Assembly: GCF_003628555.1 (NCBI RefSeq)
Contig: NZ_CP021731.1
Span: 3,782,001-3,846,000, forward strand
DNA: 64,000 nt
Source: Azoarcus sp. DN11
Lineage (GTDB): Bacteria > Pseudomonadota > Gammaproteobacteria > Burkholderiales > Rhodocyclaceae
Direction: 5' to 3'
The notes under the pieces were generated by a model. It made no database searches. It was not told the origin of the DNA and saw nothing but the letters and a program-made list of their open reading frames with translations. Made by a program: the position numbers and the translations under genes. Below are positions 29,470-38,755 of this stretch, piece after piece. Position 1 is the first letter of the stretch; every line of letters begins with the position of its first letter.

Positions 29470-30324
29470 GTGATTTCGCCAGCCCTTCTCGTCGCACCTA
29501 TCGCGTACTTCCTTCTTGTTTGCCTCGGCCTGGCGTTCGCACGGCACCCGACGCGACGGCATCTCATCATCAACGCGGGCACGCGGCAGGCGCGTCGGTT
29601 TGCTACGGCACTACGTCACAGATTCAGCGCCGCCATCCGGTCTGTTCACATCGGCTGGCATCAACTGCGCAACCACCGCAGGCACACGACCGCACCAATC
29701 CGGCACCGTACCGTCGCAATCGGCGGCCTCGCACTGACAGTCCTTCCATCGCTGGCCGTGCTCGCCCTGTCACCGCGCACGCTGTATGAGTTCCCGACGG
29801 ACAACGTCCTGCCCGATCGGCAGATATCGGTTCTTCTCGCGGGCGAGCGCCTCACCCCCCCGCCGTCCTTGCCGCCTGCGGTGTTCGCGACAGCGGAAGT
29901 CGAAATGCTGATTCCGTACGCCGGAACCGCCAGCAGGGACTGGAGTCTGCTCGACGATCAGTTCCGGCAGCAACTTCTCACCGTGTTCAAGGTGCTGAAG
30001 GAGAGCTACGGCTATGAAGCGGTGTTGCTCGAAGGCTACCGCAGCCCCGAGCGGCAGGCCGAACTGGTCCTGCGTGGCCCTTCGGTGACCCAGGCAGGTC
30101 CGAACATGAGCTACCACCAGCATGGCCTCGCAGCAGACGTCGCCTTCCTGCGCAACGGCACTCTCGTGATATCCGAGCGCGATCCCTGGACGATGGAGGG
30201 CTACAGACTCTACGGCGCCCTTGCCGAGGCTGCCGGCCTGACCTGGGGCGGGCGCTGGAAGATGATGGATTTCGGTCACGTCGAACTGCGCCGGCGCGGA
30301 ATCCTTGCCGACAAGCACTCCTGA
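29470..30324 (+). CDS. M15-family peptidoglycan peptidase, membrane-anchored, T6SS-linked
   Basis: 284 aa. Two hydrophobic N-terminal segments (about 3-22 and 82-100) precede a periplasmic M15 peptidase domain. Zinc ligands are in the SYHQHGLAAD motif (His216, Asp223) and FGHVEL (His270); EGYRSPERQ is the conserved preceding strand. M15 enzymes cut peptide stems of peptidoglycan. A T6SS-linked L,D-endopeptidase, TagX, is known in Acinetobacter to make room for the apparatus; this gene may play that role here (inference). The GTG start has a weak ribosome site, so the N-terminus is uncertain. Confidence 0.75.
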   Translation: MISPALLVAPIAYFLLVCLGLAFARHPTRRHLIINAGTRQARRFATALRHRFSAAIRSVHIGWHQLRNHRRHTTAPIRHRTVAIGGLALTVLPSLAVLALSPRTLYEFPTDNVLPDRQISVLLAGERLTPPPSLPPAVFATAEVEMLIPYAGTASRDWSLLDDQFRQQLLTVFKVLKESYGYEAVLLEGYRSPERQAELVLRGPSVTQAGPNMSYHQHGLAADVAFLRNGTLVISERDPWTMEGYRLYGALAEAAGLTWGGRWKMMDFGHVELRRRGILADKHS

Positions 30325-30383
30325 ACGGGCAAACCCACGGTTGTGAAACGCCTCCCACCCACCTCCGCTTGGAACCACTTTTC

Positions 30384-30650
30384 ATGGCTCGTCCATTCAT
30401 CCTGATTGGAGATCGAACCGATCACGGCGGCACCGTGATCGGGGGATCGCTCAGTAGCGACTGCAACGGCAAAGGCATCGCACGCGTCGGCGACAAAGTC
30501 ACCTGCCCGCAGAAAGGGCATGGCAGTGTGACGGTGATCGCGACGGGGGATCCGACGACGATCATCGACGGCCGCCCGGCCGCGCGTCATGGCGATAAGA
30601 CCGCCTGCGGCGCGATCCTGATTGCGTCGCAGGCCAATACGGTCGACTGA
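30384..30650 (+). CDS. PAAR-domain T6SS spike tip protein
   Basis: 88 aa forming one PAAR domain without an effector extension. It shows the regular KVTCPQKGHG, GDPTTIIDGRPAARHGDK and ACG pattern of the metal-binding beta-helical cone that caps VgrG. The ATG at 30384 was chosen over an in-frame TTG at 30369. It lies between the M15 peptidase and the ketosynthase-like gene. No VgrG is encoded in the window, so its partner must be elsewhere. Confidence 0.88.
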   Translation: MARPFILIGDRTDHGGTVIGGSLSSDCNGKGIARVGDKVTCPQKGHGSVTVIATGDPTTIIDGRPAARHGDKTACGAILIASQANTVD

Positions 30651-30667
30651 TTTCCCCGGCACCGGCC

Positions 30668-32068
30668 ATGTTCGCGATCACCTTCAGGTCCGCACTTCTC
30701 GCATTCCTTGCTGCAATGCCCGTTTGGGCGCTCGTTCTCGGCTGGTGGCAGGCAGACGGCTACCAACCCGGCGCGCTTGACCTGGTCACACACCTCTTCG
30801 TCCTTCCGGCATCGCTTCTCGTCGGGTTCCAGCTCCTGCATTCATGTATCGAACACCTTCGCGAACCGGGAACCGACGCAGCGAGTTCCGGAGCGACCAC
30901 GCTCACGGATTCGCCCCCTTTGCCAGCCGGTCGCGACGAACGCAGTTCCCGGGCCCACCTGATCGGCCACGCTCTCCTGTGCGCGCACGGAACGGACGCC
31001 GCACAGGTGGCCGACGCGAGCCGACAAGGATGCGCGCCCGTGCTCGACGACGAACTCCGTGACATGCACGGCTTCCCGGTCTTCGCAGCACGCGTGCCTT
31101 CGCTTCCGATGGATGAAATCACGAAGCAACTGGCCGGCCCCGGTGGTGCGATGCCCCCGCCGCTCGACAACGAGGACCTGCGCGCCCTGGCCATGCTGCA
31201 CATGACGCTCCCCCCTGCGCTCGATGAAATTGCGGAAGCACTTACGGGCGATCCCCGGGTACTCCGGTCCGTCGTGTGGCTGACGAGCCGTACCTGGCCC
31301 GATGCACGCCGAACGCGGCTTACCGCCTGGTTGCGGCAAGAGCATCTCGCACCCCATGGCGTCGAAGCCGCCAGCATCGAATTTCGCTGCCTCCGGGACG
31401 ACGCGCAGGCGTTCGAAGCCATCGACCAGCTGATCGCCGAGCTGAGCGGCCAGACGACACCGGCCATCGCCCTCATGATCGGCGCGGTGTCCCACGTGGG
31501 CGAAGGGACCGTCGCGGAATGGCAGGCCGAATCCCGCCTGTTCATGGCCAACATGCAGGAGGGCACGATTCCCGGAGAGGCTGCCGCGGTCATGGTGCTC
31601 GCGAATACCGCGGGTGCCGCGCTTACCACGGGCCGGCCCGCAGCACAGATTTCGCGGGCCGCATCGGGCCGTTCCGAACATTCCGCGCGTATGACGACCG
31701 ACCGCGCGCTCATGGGAAGCTGCATCGACGCCGCGCTGGCCGACGCCGGCCTGAGCGCATCCGCCATCACGAACGTGTTTACCGACGCAGACCATCGCGC
31801 CGGCATAGCGAAGGAACTCTTCCCGACACTCCTGGAGCGATTTCCGGCACTCGAGCCGCTTATCGACACCCTGACGCTCGGTACGGCCACGGGGTTCGCA
31901 GCGCCGATCGGCGGGCTCGTCGCGTTGCTATGCGCCGCCGATGCCGTCAGCGCCTCGAATGGTGCCGTGCTGTGCCTCACCTGCCAGTCCCCGCCTGCGA
32001 GCGCGGCAATGATCGTCCACGCCGCCCGCGACCCCTCAGTCACTGCAAACGCCCGCCCCAACGCCTGA
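30668..32068 (+). CDS. T6SS-locus membrane protein with degenerate ketosynthase-like (thiolase-fold) domain
   Basis: 466 aa. Two hydrophobic N-terminal segments (about 7-27 and 39-58) precede a soluble region resembling beta-ketoacyl-ACP synthases: GTIPGEAAAVMVL (about 299-311) resembles the PGEGA strand, ALADAGLSASAI (about 355) the typical helix, and TLGTATGFAAPIGGLVAL (about 402) the GHxxGAAG region. Cys241 falls where the nucleophile would be, but the two active-site His positions read FTDAD and TGF, so condensing activity is unlikely. It lies 13 bases before tssM. The fold assignment is my inference from motifs; a structure prediction would settle it. Confidence 0.55.
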   Translation: MFAITFRSALLAFLAAMPVWALVLGWWQADGYQPGALDLVTHLFVLPASLLVGFQLLHSCIEHLREPGTDAASSGATTLTDSPPLPAGRDERSSRAHLIGHALLCAHGTDAAQVADASRQGCAPVLDDELRDMHGFPVFAARVPSLPMDEITKQLAGPGGAMPPPLDNEDLRALAMLHMTLPPALDEIAEALTGDPRVLRSVVWLTSRTWPDARRTRLTAWLRQEHLAPHGVEAASIEFRCLRDDAQAFEAIDQLIAELSGQTTPAIALMIGAVSHVGEGTVAEWQAESRLFMANMQEGTIPGEAAAVMVLANTAGAALTTGRPAAQISRAASGRSEHSARMTTDRALMGSCIDAALADAGLSASAITNVFTDADHRAGIAKELFPTLLERFPALEPLIDTLTLGTATGFAAPIGGLVALLCAADAVSASNGAVLCLTCQSPPASAAMIVHAARDPSVTANARPNA

Positions 32069-32081
32069 CCGCCCTTGAACG

Positions 32082-35000
32082 ATGTCTGCACTTCGAACCT
32101 TCCTGACCGACTCGCGTACGCTCTCCTTCCTCGGAATCCTGACGCTGTCGGCCTTCATCGCGCTCGGCGCCCGGACGCTGGAACTCGCCTTGTCATGGGC
32201 TGCGGTCGCCTCTTTGGCCTTGCTCGTGATCTGGTTCGCCATCTGGGCATGGCGCAGGCACCGGGGCGGGCTGGCCGCCTCGGCGCTCGAAAGCTTGCTC
32301 GATCCACGCACGGTGACGGGCGAAAGCTGTGCACAAGCGGAGATCGAGGCCCTGCGCAAGCGCATGAAGGACGCCATCCGGACCATCAAGACATCCAAGC
32401 TGGGACAGCTCTCGGGACGAGCCGCCCTGTACGAGTTGCCCTGGTACATCACGATCGGCAACCCTGCCGCAGGCAAGAGCACGGCGGTGGTGAACTCCGG
32501 CCTGACTTTCCCGTTCGGCGATGCCGGCGACAGCGTCGTACAGGGGCTGGGCGGCACGCGCAACTGCGACTGGTTCTTCACGACGGAGGGCATCCTCCTC
32601 GACACGGCGGGCCGCTATTCGGTGGAGGAGGAGGACCGCGGGGAATGGCTCGGCTTTCTCGACCAACTGAGGAAGCATCGCCCGCTTGCGCCGATCAACG
32701 GCATCATCGTGACGGCGAGCATCGGCGAACTGCTCGGCAGCCCGCCCGCCCATGCCATCGCCCTCGCCAAACACCTGCGTCAGCGGGTCCAGGAACTCAC
32801 CGAGCGGCTGGAAGTGTTCGCGCCGGTATATGTGATGTTCTCGAAGGCGGACCTGATCGCGGGCTTCAGCGATTTCTTTCAGGACCTCGACTGGAACGAG
32901 CGCGACCGCATCTGGGGCGCGACCCTGCCTTACGAGACCGCAGGCGGCAATGACGCGATCACGCTGTTCGACCGTCACTTCGACGAACTGCATGAAGGGC
33001 TGCGGGAGCTGAGCGTTGCACAGATGTCGGTTGCGCGAGGCGAGCGCATGGCGCCGGGACTGCTGGCCTTCCCGCTCGAGTTCGCCGCCATCAAGCCGGT
33101 ACTGCGCTCCTTCATCGCGACGCTGTTCGAGGACAATCCGTTCCAGTTCAAGCCCATCTTTCGCGGCTTCTATATCACGTCGGCAATCCAGAGCGGCGAA
33201 ACACCGAGCAGTTCCTGCGCGCGAGTGGAAACGCGCTTCGGCCTGTCGGGTGAAGGCGCGGCCACTACCCGAATCGCCTCGAACAACGGCTTCTTCCTGA
33301 AGGATCTTTTCTCGAAAGTGATTTTCGCCGACCGGCACCTGGTCCGGCACTATGTCAGCAGGAGCAAGCGCCAACTCCAGCATGCCGTTTCGCTGGGCGC
33401 CGCGGCACTCCTCGGCCTGTCTCTGGCTGGCTGGAGCTGGTCCTATGCGAACAACCGCAGCCTGGTGGAAAACGTGAGAGCGGATCTCGACAAGCTCGTC
33501 CGCATCCAGGAGGGCCGCATTGACCTTCAATCGCGGCTCGAATCACTCGAAGTCCTGCAGGAACGCATCGCGCAACTGCAGCACTTTGAATCCTCCCCCT
33601 CCTACTCCCTCGGACTGGGCCTCTTCCAGGGGGACGATGTAAAGGCAAGGCTGCTCGACGAATACTACCGCGGCGTGACCGAAGTCCTTCTCACGCCCGT
33701 CAGCGAAAGCCTCGAGGGCTTTCTGACGGCCGTCAATCGCAACCCCGACCAACTGGCCCAAACCACCAATTCCCCGCCTGACTCGCCCGGCAATTCGGCA
33801 ACAGGGGCACACCCTTACAAGGAAGCCTCCCCGACGAACGCGCAGGACGCCTACAACGCGCTGAAAACCTATCTGATGCTCAGTAACAGGGAGCACACGG
33901 AAGTCGGTCACCTCTCCGATCAGCTCAGCCGTTTCTGGCGCAACTGGCTTGAAGCAAACCGCGGCCCCATGCCGCGAGAGCAGATGATGCGCAGTGCGGA
34001 ACGGATCCTGAGTTTCCACCTCCGTCAGGCCAACGATCCCGCCTGGCCCACCATCGCCCCCAAACTCGCGCTGATCGACGAAACGCGCGGAACGCTGCGC
34101 CACGTCGTGCGCGGCACGCCTGCAATCGAACGAGTCTATGCGGACATCAAGGCAAGGGCCTCCACGCGTTTTCCGCCGGTGACGGTGGCGAACCTCCTGA
34201 CGCAGGACGATGCGAATCTGATCGCCGGCAGCCATGTGATCTCGGGCGCATTCACGGCCGAAGCCTGGCAGGGCTATGTTGCAGCCGCCATCAGGGAAGC
34301 CGCCACGGGGGAGCTTCGAAGCTCGGACTGGGTGCTCGACACCAACTCGAAGGATGATCTTTCGCTCGTCGGCAGCCCGGAACAGATCCAGAAGACGCTC
34401 CTCGCGATGTACAAGAAGGAATACGCCAGCGAATGGCGGCGTTTCGCACTGGGTATCGGCGTCAGCGGTTTCCACGATTTCCCCGCCGCGGTGGCGGCAA
34501 TGAATCGCCTTGGCGATGCGTCGTCCTCGCCCCTCGGCAGGCTGCTGCGCACCCTGCATGAGCAGACGGCATGGGACAACCCCGTGCTGGATTCTGCCAA
34601 CTCGGAGCGCGCGCAGAAGGGCTTCATCGAGTGGTTCAAGCAATCGGTCCTGCGGATGTCGCCGGCGCCCGTTGCGCCGGAGGTGAATCTGCCCCTCACC
34701 AGAGCTGACGGCCCGACCGGCACCATCGGCCGCGAATTTGCGGGCGTCGGCCGCCTGCAAGCACGCAGGGACGGCGGCGAACCGATCCTCGATCTTTACC
34801 TGCGCCAGTTGTCCGCGCTGCGCACACGGCTGAACCTCCTGGCCAATCAGGGCGACCCGGGGCCGGGCTCCATCAGGCTGATAGCCGAAACCATCGAGGG
34901 AGGCAAATCCGAGCTGACCGACGCACTGCGCTTCGTTGACGAGCAGATGCTCACCGGCATGCCCGACGACCAGCGCGACATGCTCCGCCCGCTGCTCGTG

Positions 35001-35855
35001 CGCCCGCTGCTCCAGACCTTTTCCGCGCTCCTGTCCCCGGCCGAGCGCGAACTCAACAAGATCTGGGTGGCAAACGTGTACGAACCGTTCGGTCGCAAGC
35101 TTGCCCGCAAGTATCCGTTCGACAGGGCCTCCAGTCTGGAGGCCACGCCCGCCGAGATCGGACAATTCTTCGGCCCCGACGGGGCGGTCTCACGCTTCGC
35201 CACGACCAGCATCGGTGCACTCGTCGTCCGGCGCGGCGACTACATCGAGCCGCGAACCTGGGGCGATCTGGGCATCCGCATGCGCCCCGAATTCGTCTCC
35301 GCGTTTCCGGGATGGGTCGCGCCGCTGGACGGCAGCGGCGCCGTACAGGGGCCAGCGCAGGCACAGACAAGCTTCCGGCTGCTGCCGCTTCCCGCGCCGG
35401 GCACAACCGAATATACGATCGAAATCGATGGCCAGAAGTTGCGCTACCGGAACGGCGCCGCCCAGTGGGCGACCTTCGTCTGGCCGAATCCCGCAGGGAC
35501 TCCGGGGGCACGCATCGTCGCGACGACCTTCGACGGACAGGAACTCGAAGTTGCGAACTTCGGCGGGCGCTTCGGGCTCGAGAAATTCATCAATTCCGCC
35601 ACGCGCACCCGGAATGCAGACGGGTCGTTCACTCTTGCCTGGCAAGCCGGCGGAATCTCGATCCCGGTGACACTCAAGATCGTAAGCAGTCCGGACATCC
35701 AGGCGGGCAAGGACCCAAGCCCCAAGGGTTCCCGCAACACCCCTCTCCCGTCCAGCGTAGCCGGTGAGGCGAACGTCGACGAACAGGCGAAATCCGGCTC
35801 GGGCAGTCCGACCTCGGTCGCGGCGACGAACTCCGACCGTGGAGCGCGGCCATGA
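32082..35855 (+). CDS. tssM: Type VI secretion membrane complex protein TssM (IcmF)
   Basis: 1257 aa inner-membrane protein that with TssL and TssJ forms the T6SS trans-envelope complex. Membrane segments lie at about 13-30, 36-56 and 430-450. A cytoplasmic NTPase-like domain lies between, with Walker A GNPAAGKST at residues 126-134 and ILLDTAGRY as the Walker B region. The remaining periplasmic part fits IcmF and its C-terminal domain, ending in a Ser/Gly-rich tail. Its stop overlaps tagF by 4 bases. TssL and TssJ are not in the window. Confidence 0.95.
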   Translation: MSALRTFLTDSRTLSFLGILTLSAFIALGARTLELALSWAAVASLALLVIWFAIWAWRRHRGGLAASALESLLDPRTVTGESCAQAEIEALRKRMKDAIRTIKTSKLGQLSGRAALYELPWYITIGNPAAGKSTAVVNSGLTFPFGDAGDSVVQGLGGTRNCDWFFTTEGILLDTAGRYSVEEEDRGEWLGFLDQLRKHRPLAPINGIIVTASIGELLGSPPAHAIALAKHLRQRVQELTERLEVFAPVYVMFSKADLIAGFSDFFQDLDWNERDRIWGATLPYETAGGNDAITLFDRHFDELHEGLRELSVAQMSVARGERMAPGLLAFPLEFAAIKPVLRSFIATLFEDNPFQFKPIFRGFYITSAIQSGETPSSSCARVETRFGLSGEGAATTRIASNNGFFLKDLFSKVIFADRHLVRHYVSRSKRQLQHAVSLGAAALLGLSLAGWSWSYANNRSLVENVRADLDKLVRIQEGRIDLQSRLESLEVLQERIAQLQHFESSPSYSLGLGLFQGDDVKARLLDEYYRGVTEVLLTPVSESLEGFLTAVNRNPDQLAQTTNSPPDSPGNSATGAHPYKEASPTNAQDAYNALKTYLMLSNREHTEVGHLSDQLSRFWRNWLEANRGPMPREQMMRSAERILSFHLRQANDPAWPTIAPKLALIDETRGTLRHVVRGTPAIERVYADIKARASTRFPPVTVANLLTQDDANLIAGSHVISGAFTAEAWQGYVAAAIREAATGELRSSDWVLDTNSKDDLSLVGSPEQIQKTLLAMYKKEYASEWRRFALGIGVSGFHDFPAAVAAMNRLGDASSSPLGRLLRTLHEQTAWDNPVLDSANSERAQKGFIEWFKQSVLRMSPAPVAPEVNLPLTRADGPTGTIGREFAGVGRLQARRDGGEPILDLYLRQLSALRTRLNLLANQGDPGPGSIRLIAETIEGGKSELTDALRFVDEQMLTGMPDDQRDMLRPLLVRPLLQTFSALLSPAERELNKIWVANVYEPFGRKLARKYPFDRASSLEATPAEIGQFFGPDGAVSRFATTSIGALVVRRGDYIEPRTWGDLGIRMRPEFVSAFPGWVAPLDGSGAVQGPAQAQTSFRLLPLPAPGTTEYTIEIDGQKLRYRNGAAQWATFVWPNPAGTPGARIVATTFDGQELEVANFGGRFGLEKFINSATRTRNADGSFTLAWQAGGISIPVTLKIVSSPDIQAGKDPSPKGSRNTPLPSSVAGEANVDEQAKSGSGSPTSVAATNSDRGARP

Positions 35856-36826
35856 CGGGCACCAGCATTGGCTATTTTGGCAAGCTGCCCGCCCGCGGGG
35901 ATTTCATCAAGGGCGGCGGCGCGACCAAGCTGATCGCGATGCTGGACCGCTGGATCTCGGAAAGCATGAACCTCCTGTCCGCGGATCCGCGGTGGCGCAT
36001 TGCATACGACAGCATGAGCCCCGTCCACTTCGCCTTTGTCGGACCGCATACCCGCCTCGCCGTGGTCGGCCACCTGCAAACCAGCCACGACGCCTCGTCG
36101 CGACGCTTTCCGTTTCTGGTCGCCTCCACCATCGAGTGCGACCCGGAACGGTCCCGCGAGGGCCCCGAAACATTTACCCCCCTATGGGAGAAATTCGCGC
36201 ACCTGGTCGGACTTGCCCGGACGGCCGACGAACCGACCTCGGTGCTGCATGCCCTTGCCGATATCGACCACGGGCAGGTGCTGGCGCAAATTCCGCGGCG
36301 CCCCCCCGAAGACGCGGCGCCCGACACCATGACCATCGGAGAGATCGACCGCCTCCTCACACACCGCAGACACGCCCGGAGCACCCGCCGCATTCTCCTG
36401 TCCCTCGGCATAATGCTGCGGCCTCTGCTCGGCGACAGCAGACTCAGCATCGAACGCGGACTGCAACTCCCGCTGCCTGGCGATCCCGGGCGGCGGGACG
36501 CGATTGCCCGTATCTGGCTCAATCTGATCTTCGGCTTCCTCAGGCATTCGCAACGCGAGCTTCAGTTGTTGCAAGGGCTCGTTAACGGCCGCAACACGCT
36601 TGTCGTCGGATTCAACGGCGCATCGCCACGTCTGCTCGCCACGCTTGTTTCACCCGGGTCCGACCCCGACGCGATCGTCGATCTGGAGGACCCCGAGTGG
36701 GTCGACTCACACCCCGCACTGTCCGACGACTATGGCATTGCCAAGCTTTCGAGCTACCTGTCGCAACCGGACACGACCGTGGCGACCGCGCTGGCGACCT
36801 TCAGGGAGGTTTTTTTCGGAGAATGA
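35852..36826 (+). CDS. tagF: T6SS accessory protein TagF
   Basis: 324 aa. The N-terminal start SIGYFGKLPARGDFI and the region SSRRFPFLVAS are TagF signatures. TagF proteins repress T6SS firing post-translationally, often balancing a PpkA/PppA phosphorylation pathway; those partners are not here. The gene is coupled to tssM (ATGA overlap upstream) and to the OmpA-like gene (ATGA overlap downstream). Confidence 0.9.
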   Translation: MTGTSIGYFGKLPARGDFIKGGGATKLIAMLDRWISESMNLLSADPRWRIAYDSMSPVHFAFVGPHTRLAVVGHLQTSHDASSRRFPFLVASTIECDPERSREGPETFTPLWEKFAHLVGLARTADEPTSVLHALADIDHGQVLAQIPRRPPEDAAPDTMTIGEIDRLLTHRRHARSTRRILLSLGIMLRPLLGDSRLSIERGLQLPLPGDPGRRDAIARIWLNLIFGFLRHSQRELQLLQGLVNGRNTLVVGFNGASPRLLATLVSPGSDPDAIVDLEDPEWVDSHPALSDDYGIAKLSSYLSQPDTTVATALATFREVFFGE

Positions 36827-37605
36827 TCTTGAAGCTCAAATCGAAACTCGCGGCGGGCCTCGTCTGCGCTGCGACAGCGGCGGGCGCGGTGCCACCGGGC
36901 GCCCCTGCCGCGGACGGGATGGTCTACGTGACGGGCACCGTGCCCGACGAACGCGCCCGCTCGACCCTCATCGCGCGCCTTCAGGGCATCTATGGCAAGG
37001 ACAAGGTTGTCGACCGCCTCGAAACGGGAGGCGTTGTCGCTCCGCCCGACTGGACGGACCACGTGGCGAGGATCCTGGGCGACGACATGCGCGAGGTCCA
37101 CCAGGGACAACTGGACGTCAACGGGACCCAGGTCACCATCAGTGGCAACGTTGCCAACGAGGCCCGACGGCAGCAGGTCGCCAGCGCGATCGCCACCGCG
37201 CTCAACCCCACCTACACGGTGAACAACGGACTGCGGGCGCCTGCCGGCGCACAAGCCATGCTCGACCAGACGCTCGCGGACCGGGTGGTCGAATTCGAGA
37301 GCGGATCCGCGATCCTGACCCCGGCCGGCATCGCCCTTCTCGACCAGATGGCCGCAGCCATCGCCAGACTCGATCGCCCCCGCATCGAGATCGTCGGTCA
37401 TACCGACTCGACGGGAAACCGGATGGCAAATGTCGCCTTGAGCCTCGCCCGTGCCGATGCGGTCAAGACTTATCTCGTCGGAACCGGTATCGCCGCCGCG
37501 AACCTGAATGCCTCCGGCGCCGGGCCGGATCGGCCGATCACGTCGAACGACACGCCCGCCGGGCGCGCGCGCAACCGCCGCATCGAATTCCGGCTCGTCA
37601 ACTAG
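36823..37605 (+). CDS. OmpA-like peptidoglycan-binding protein with BON-like repeats, T6SS-linked
   Basis: 260 aa. A signal peptide (about 1-25) is followed by two BON-like units (VYVTGTVPDERARSTL and VTISGNVANEARRQQV) and a C-terminal OmpA domain (VEFESGSAILTPAG, GHTDSTGNRMANVALSLARA). It probably ties the secretion machine to peptidoglycan, a job that TagL-type or extended TssL proteins do elsewhere; it has no TssL membrane domain, so it is not TssL. The start at 36823 overlaps the tagF stop. It ends 15 bases from the convergent tssA. Confidence 0.8.
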   Translation: MILKLKSKLAAGLVCAATAAGAVPPGAPAADGMVYVTGTVPDERARSTLIARLQGIYGKDKVVDRLETGGVVAPPDWTDHVARILGDDMREVHQGQLDVNGTQVTISGNVANEARRQQVASAIATALNPTYTVNNGLRAPAGAQAMLDQTLADRVVEFESGSAILTPAGIALLDQMAAAIARLDRPRIEIVGHTDSTGNRMANVALSLARADAVKTYLVGTGIAAANLNASGAGPDRPITSNDTPAGRARNRRIEFRLVN

Positions 37606-37620
37606 GCCCTGCCGGGCGCA

Positions 37621-38679
37621 TCAGTGCCCGACGGCATCCCGCGACGCGAGGCCCAGCAACTCCTCGACATGCGTGAGCGCCCCGTCATCCTTGACGACAC
37701 TCCGCAACCATTCGTGCAAGGACATGTCACCCCAGCGTGCGGCCTTGTCAGCCAGATAGGCTACCGGGCTATGCGGTTCGGTGCGCCGAAAGAAGTCCGC
37801 GACCTCCCGGAGCCGCGCGAGCGCGTCGGCGCGTGTCGTGATCGGGCCGGCCGATGCTCCCGACGCACCCGCCGGACAGGACGCCGCGCTGGCCGGCGCA
37901 TCCGGGGCCCCATGCGGCAACGCCGGCACGCCCGCCTCAGCGGCGTAACGTCGCAACATACCGAACGCCTCCGCCAGTGCCTGACGCGCGTCGTCGAAGC
38001 CCGGTCCGTCGAGGCCGAGTTTCGCATCGACGACCCGCTGCAGTTCGTTCAGAGCCTGCCGCGCTGCTTCCGCCTCCCTCGCGTTTCGCACAAAGAAATC
38101 GGTCGCGGTGTCGCGCCGCGCCGCCTCGAATTGATCGAGCGTCACGGGCGCGGCGCGCGCGAGGGGCTCCGCCTCCCGCAGATTGCGCTCAGGATGGCCT
38201 GCACGATGCCTGGCGGCTTCCAGATCGGCCGGCGAGAAGCGGCCGAGGGGAGAATCGGTGATGGGCAGCTCGCGGATGATGCGGGGGGACTGTGTCAGCA
38301 GCCAGTCGAGATTCCCCGCGCGCATTTCCTGATCGCCGTCCTCGGGCAGCGGATGGAGGTCGTCCCAAAAGGTGTCGCACAATCCGGCGACGAGCCTGTA
38401 GCCGTCCGCCAGCCCCGCAAATCCGCGCGTCTGCGCTGCCGCTTCGGTCAGCCAGACGGCGAGACGGACATCCTTCGCGCGCGCGGCCAGTGCCTCCGCG
38501 CAGAGGCGCACGACGCGCGGCCAGTCCGCCTCCTTGAGCGGCCTGACCCATTCCCCCTGGCTTACCGAGGGATCGTCGAAGCGGCGCGCCTCCTGTATGT
38601 CGTCGAAAAGGGTGGAGAAGGTCAGATCTTCTCCACAGCGGTTGCCGGCCAGCGGGCGAAGCAGTGCATCCAGCTCCAT
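37621..38679 (-). CDS. tssA: Type VI secretion protein TssA
   Basis: 352 aa. An ImpA-type N-terminal domain is visible: GEDLTFSTLFDDIQEARRFD followed by DWPRVVRLCAEALAARAKDVRLAVWLTEA. A Pro/Ala-rich middle precedes a short C-terminal helical domain (SPVAYLADKAARWGDMSLHEWL). TssA caps the growing tube and sheath and interacts with the baseplate. The start MELDALLRPLAG (38679) matches the family N-terminus. It is convergent to the plus-strand T6SS genes. Confidence 0.88.
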   Translation of the reverse strand: MELDALLRPLAGNRCGEDLTFSTLFDDIQEARRFDDPSVSQGEWVRPLKEADWPRVVRLCAEALAARAKDVRLAVWLTEAAAQTRGFAGLADGYRLVAGLCDTFWDDLHPLPEDGDQEMRAGNLDWLLTQSPRIIRELPITDSPLGRFSPADLEAARHRAGHPERNLREAEPLARAAPVTLDQFEAARRDTATDFFVRNAREAEAARQALNELQRVVDAKLGLDGPGFDDARQALAEAFGMLRRYAAEAGVPALPHGAPDAPASAASCPAGASGASAGPITTRADALARLREVADFFRRTEPHSPVAYLADKAARWGDMSLHEWLRSVVKDDGALTHVEELLGLASRDAVGH

Positions 38680-38755
38680 GGGTGATTCCGGTTCAAACGA
38701 AACCGCCATATTACATGACGTCAGCATTGAACCCGCACTGGCCCGCAACAGGTGA

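Noticed and set aside
36823..37605. OmpA-like protein as TssL
   Set aside because: It has a cleavable signal peptide and BON-like repeats but no DotU/TssL cytoplasmic domain or C-terminal membrane anchor arrangement.
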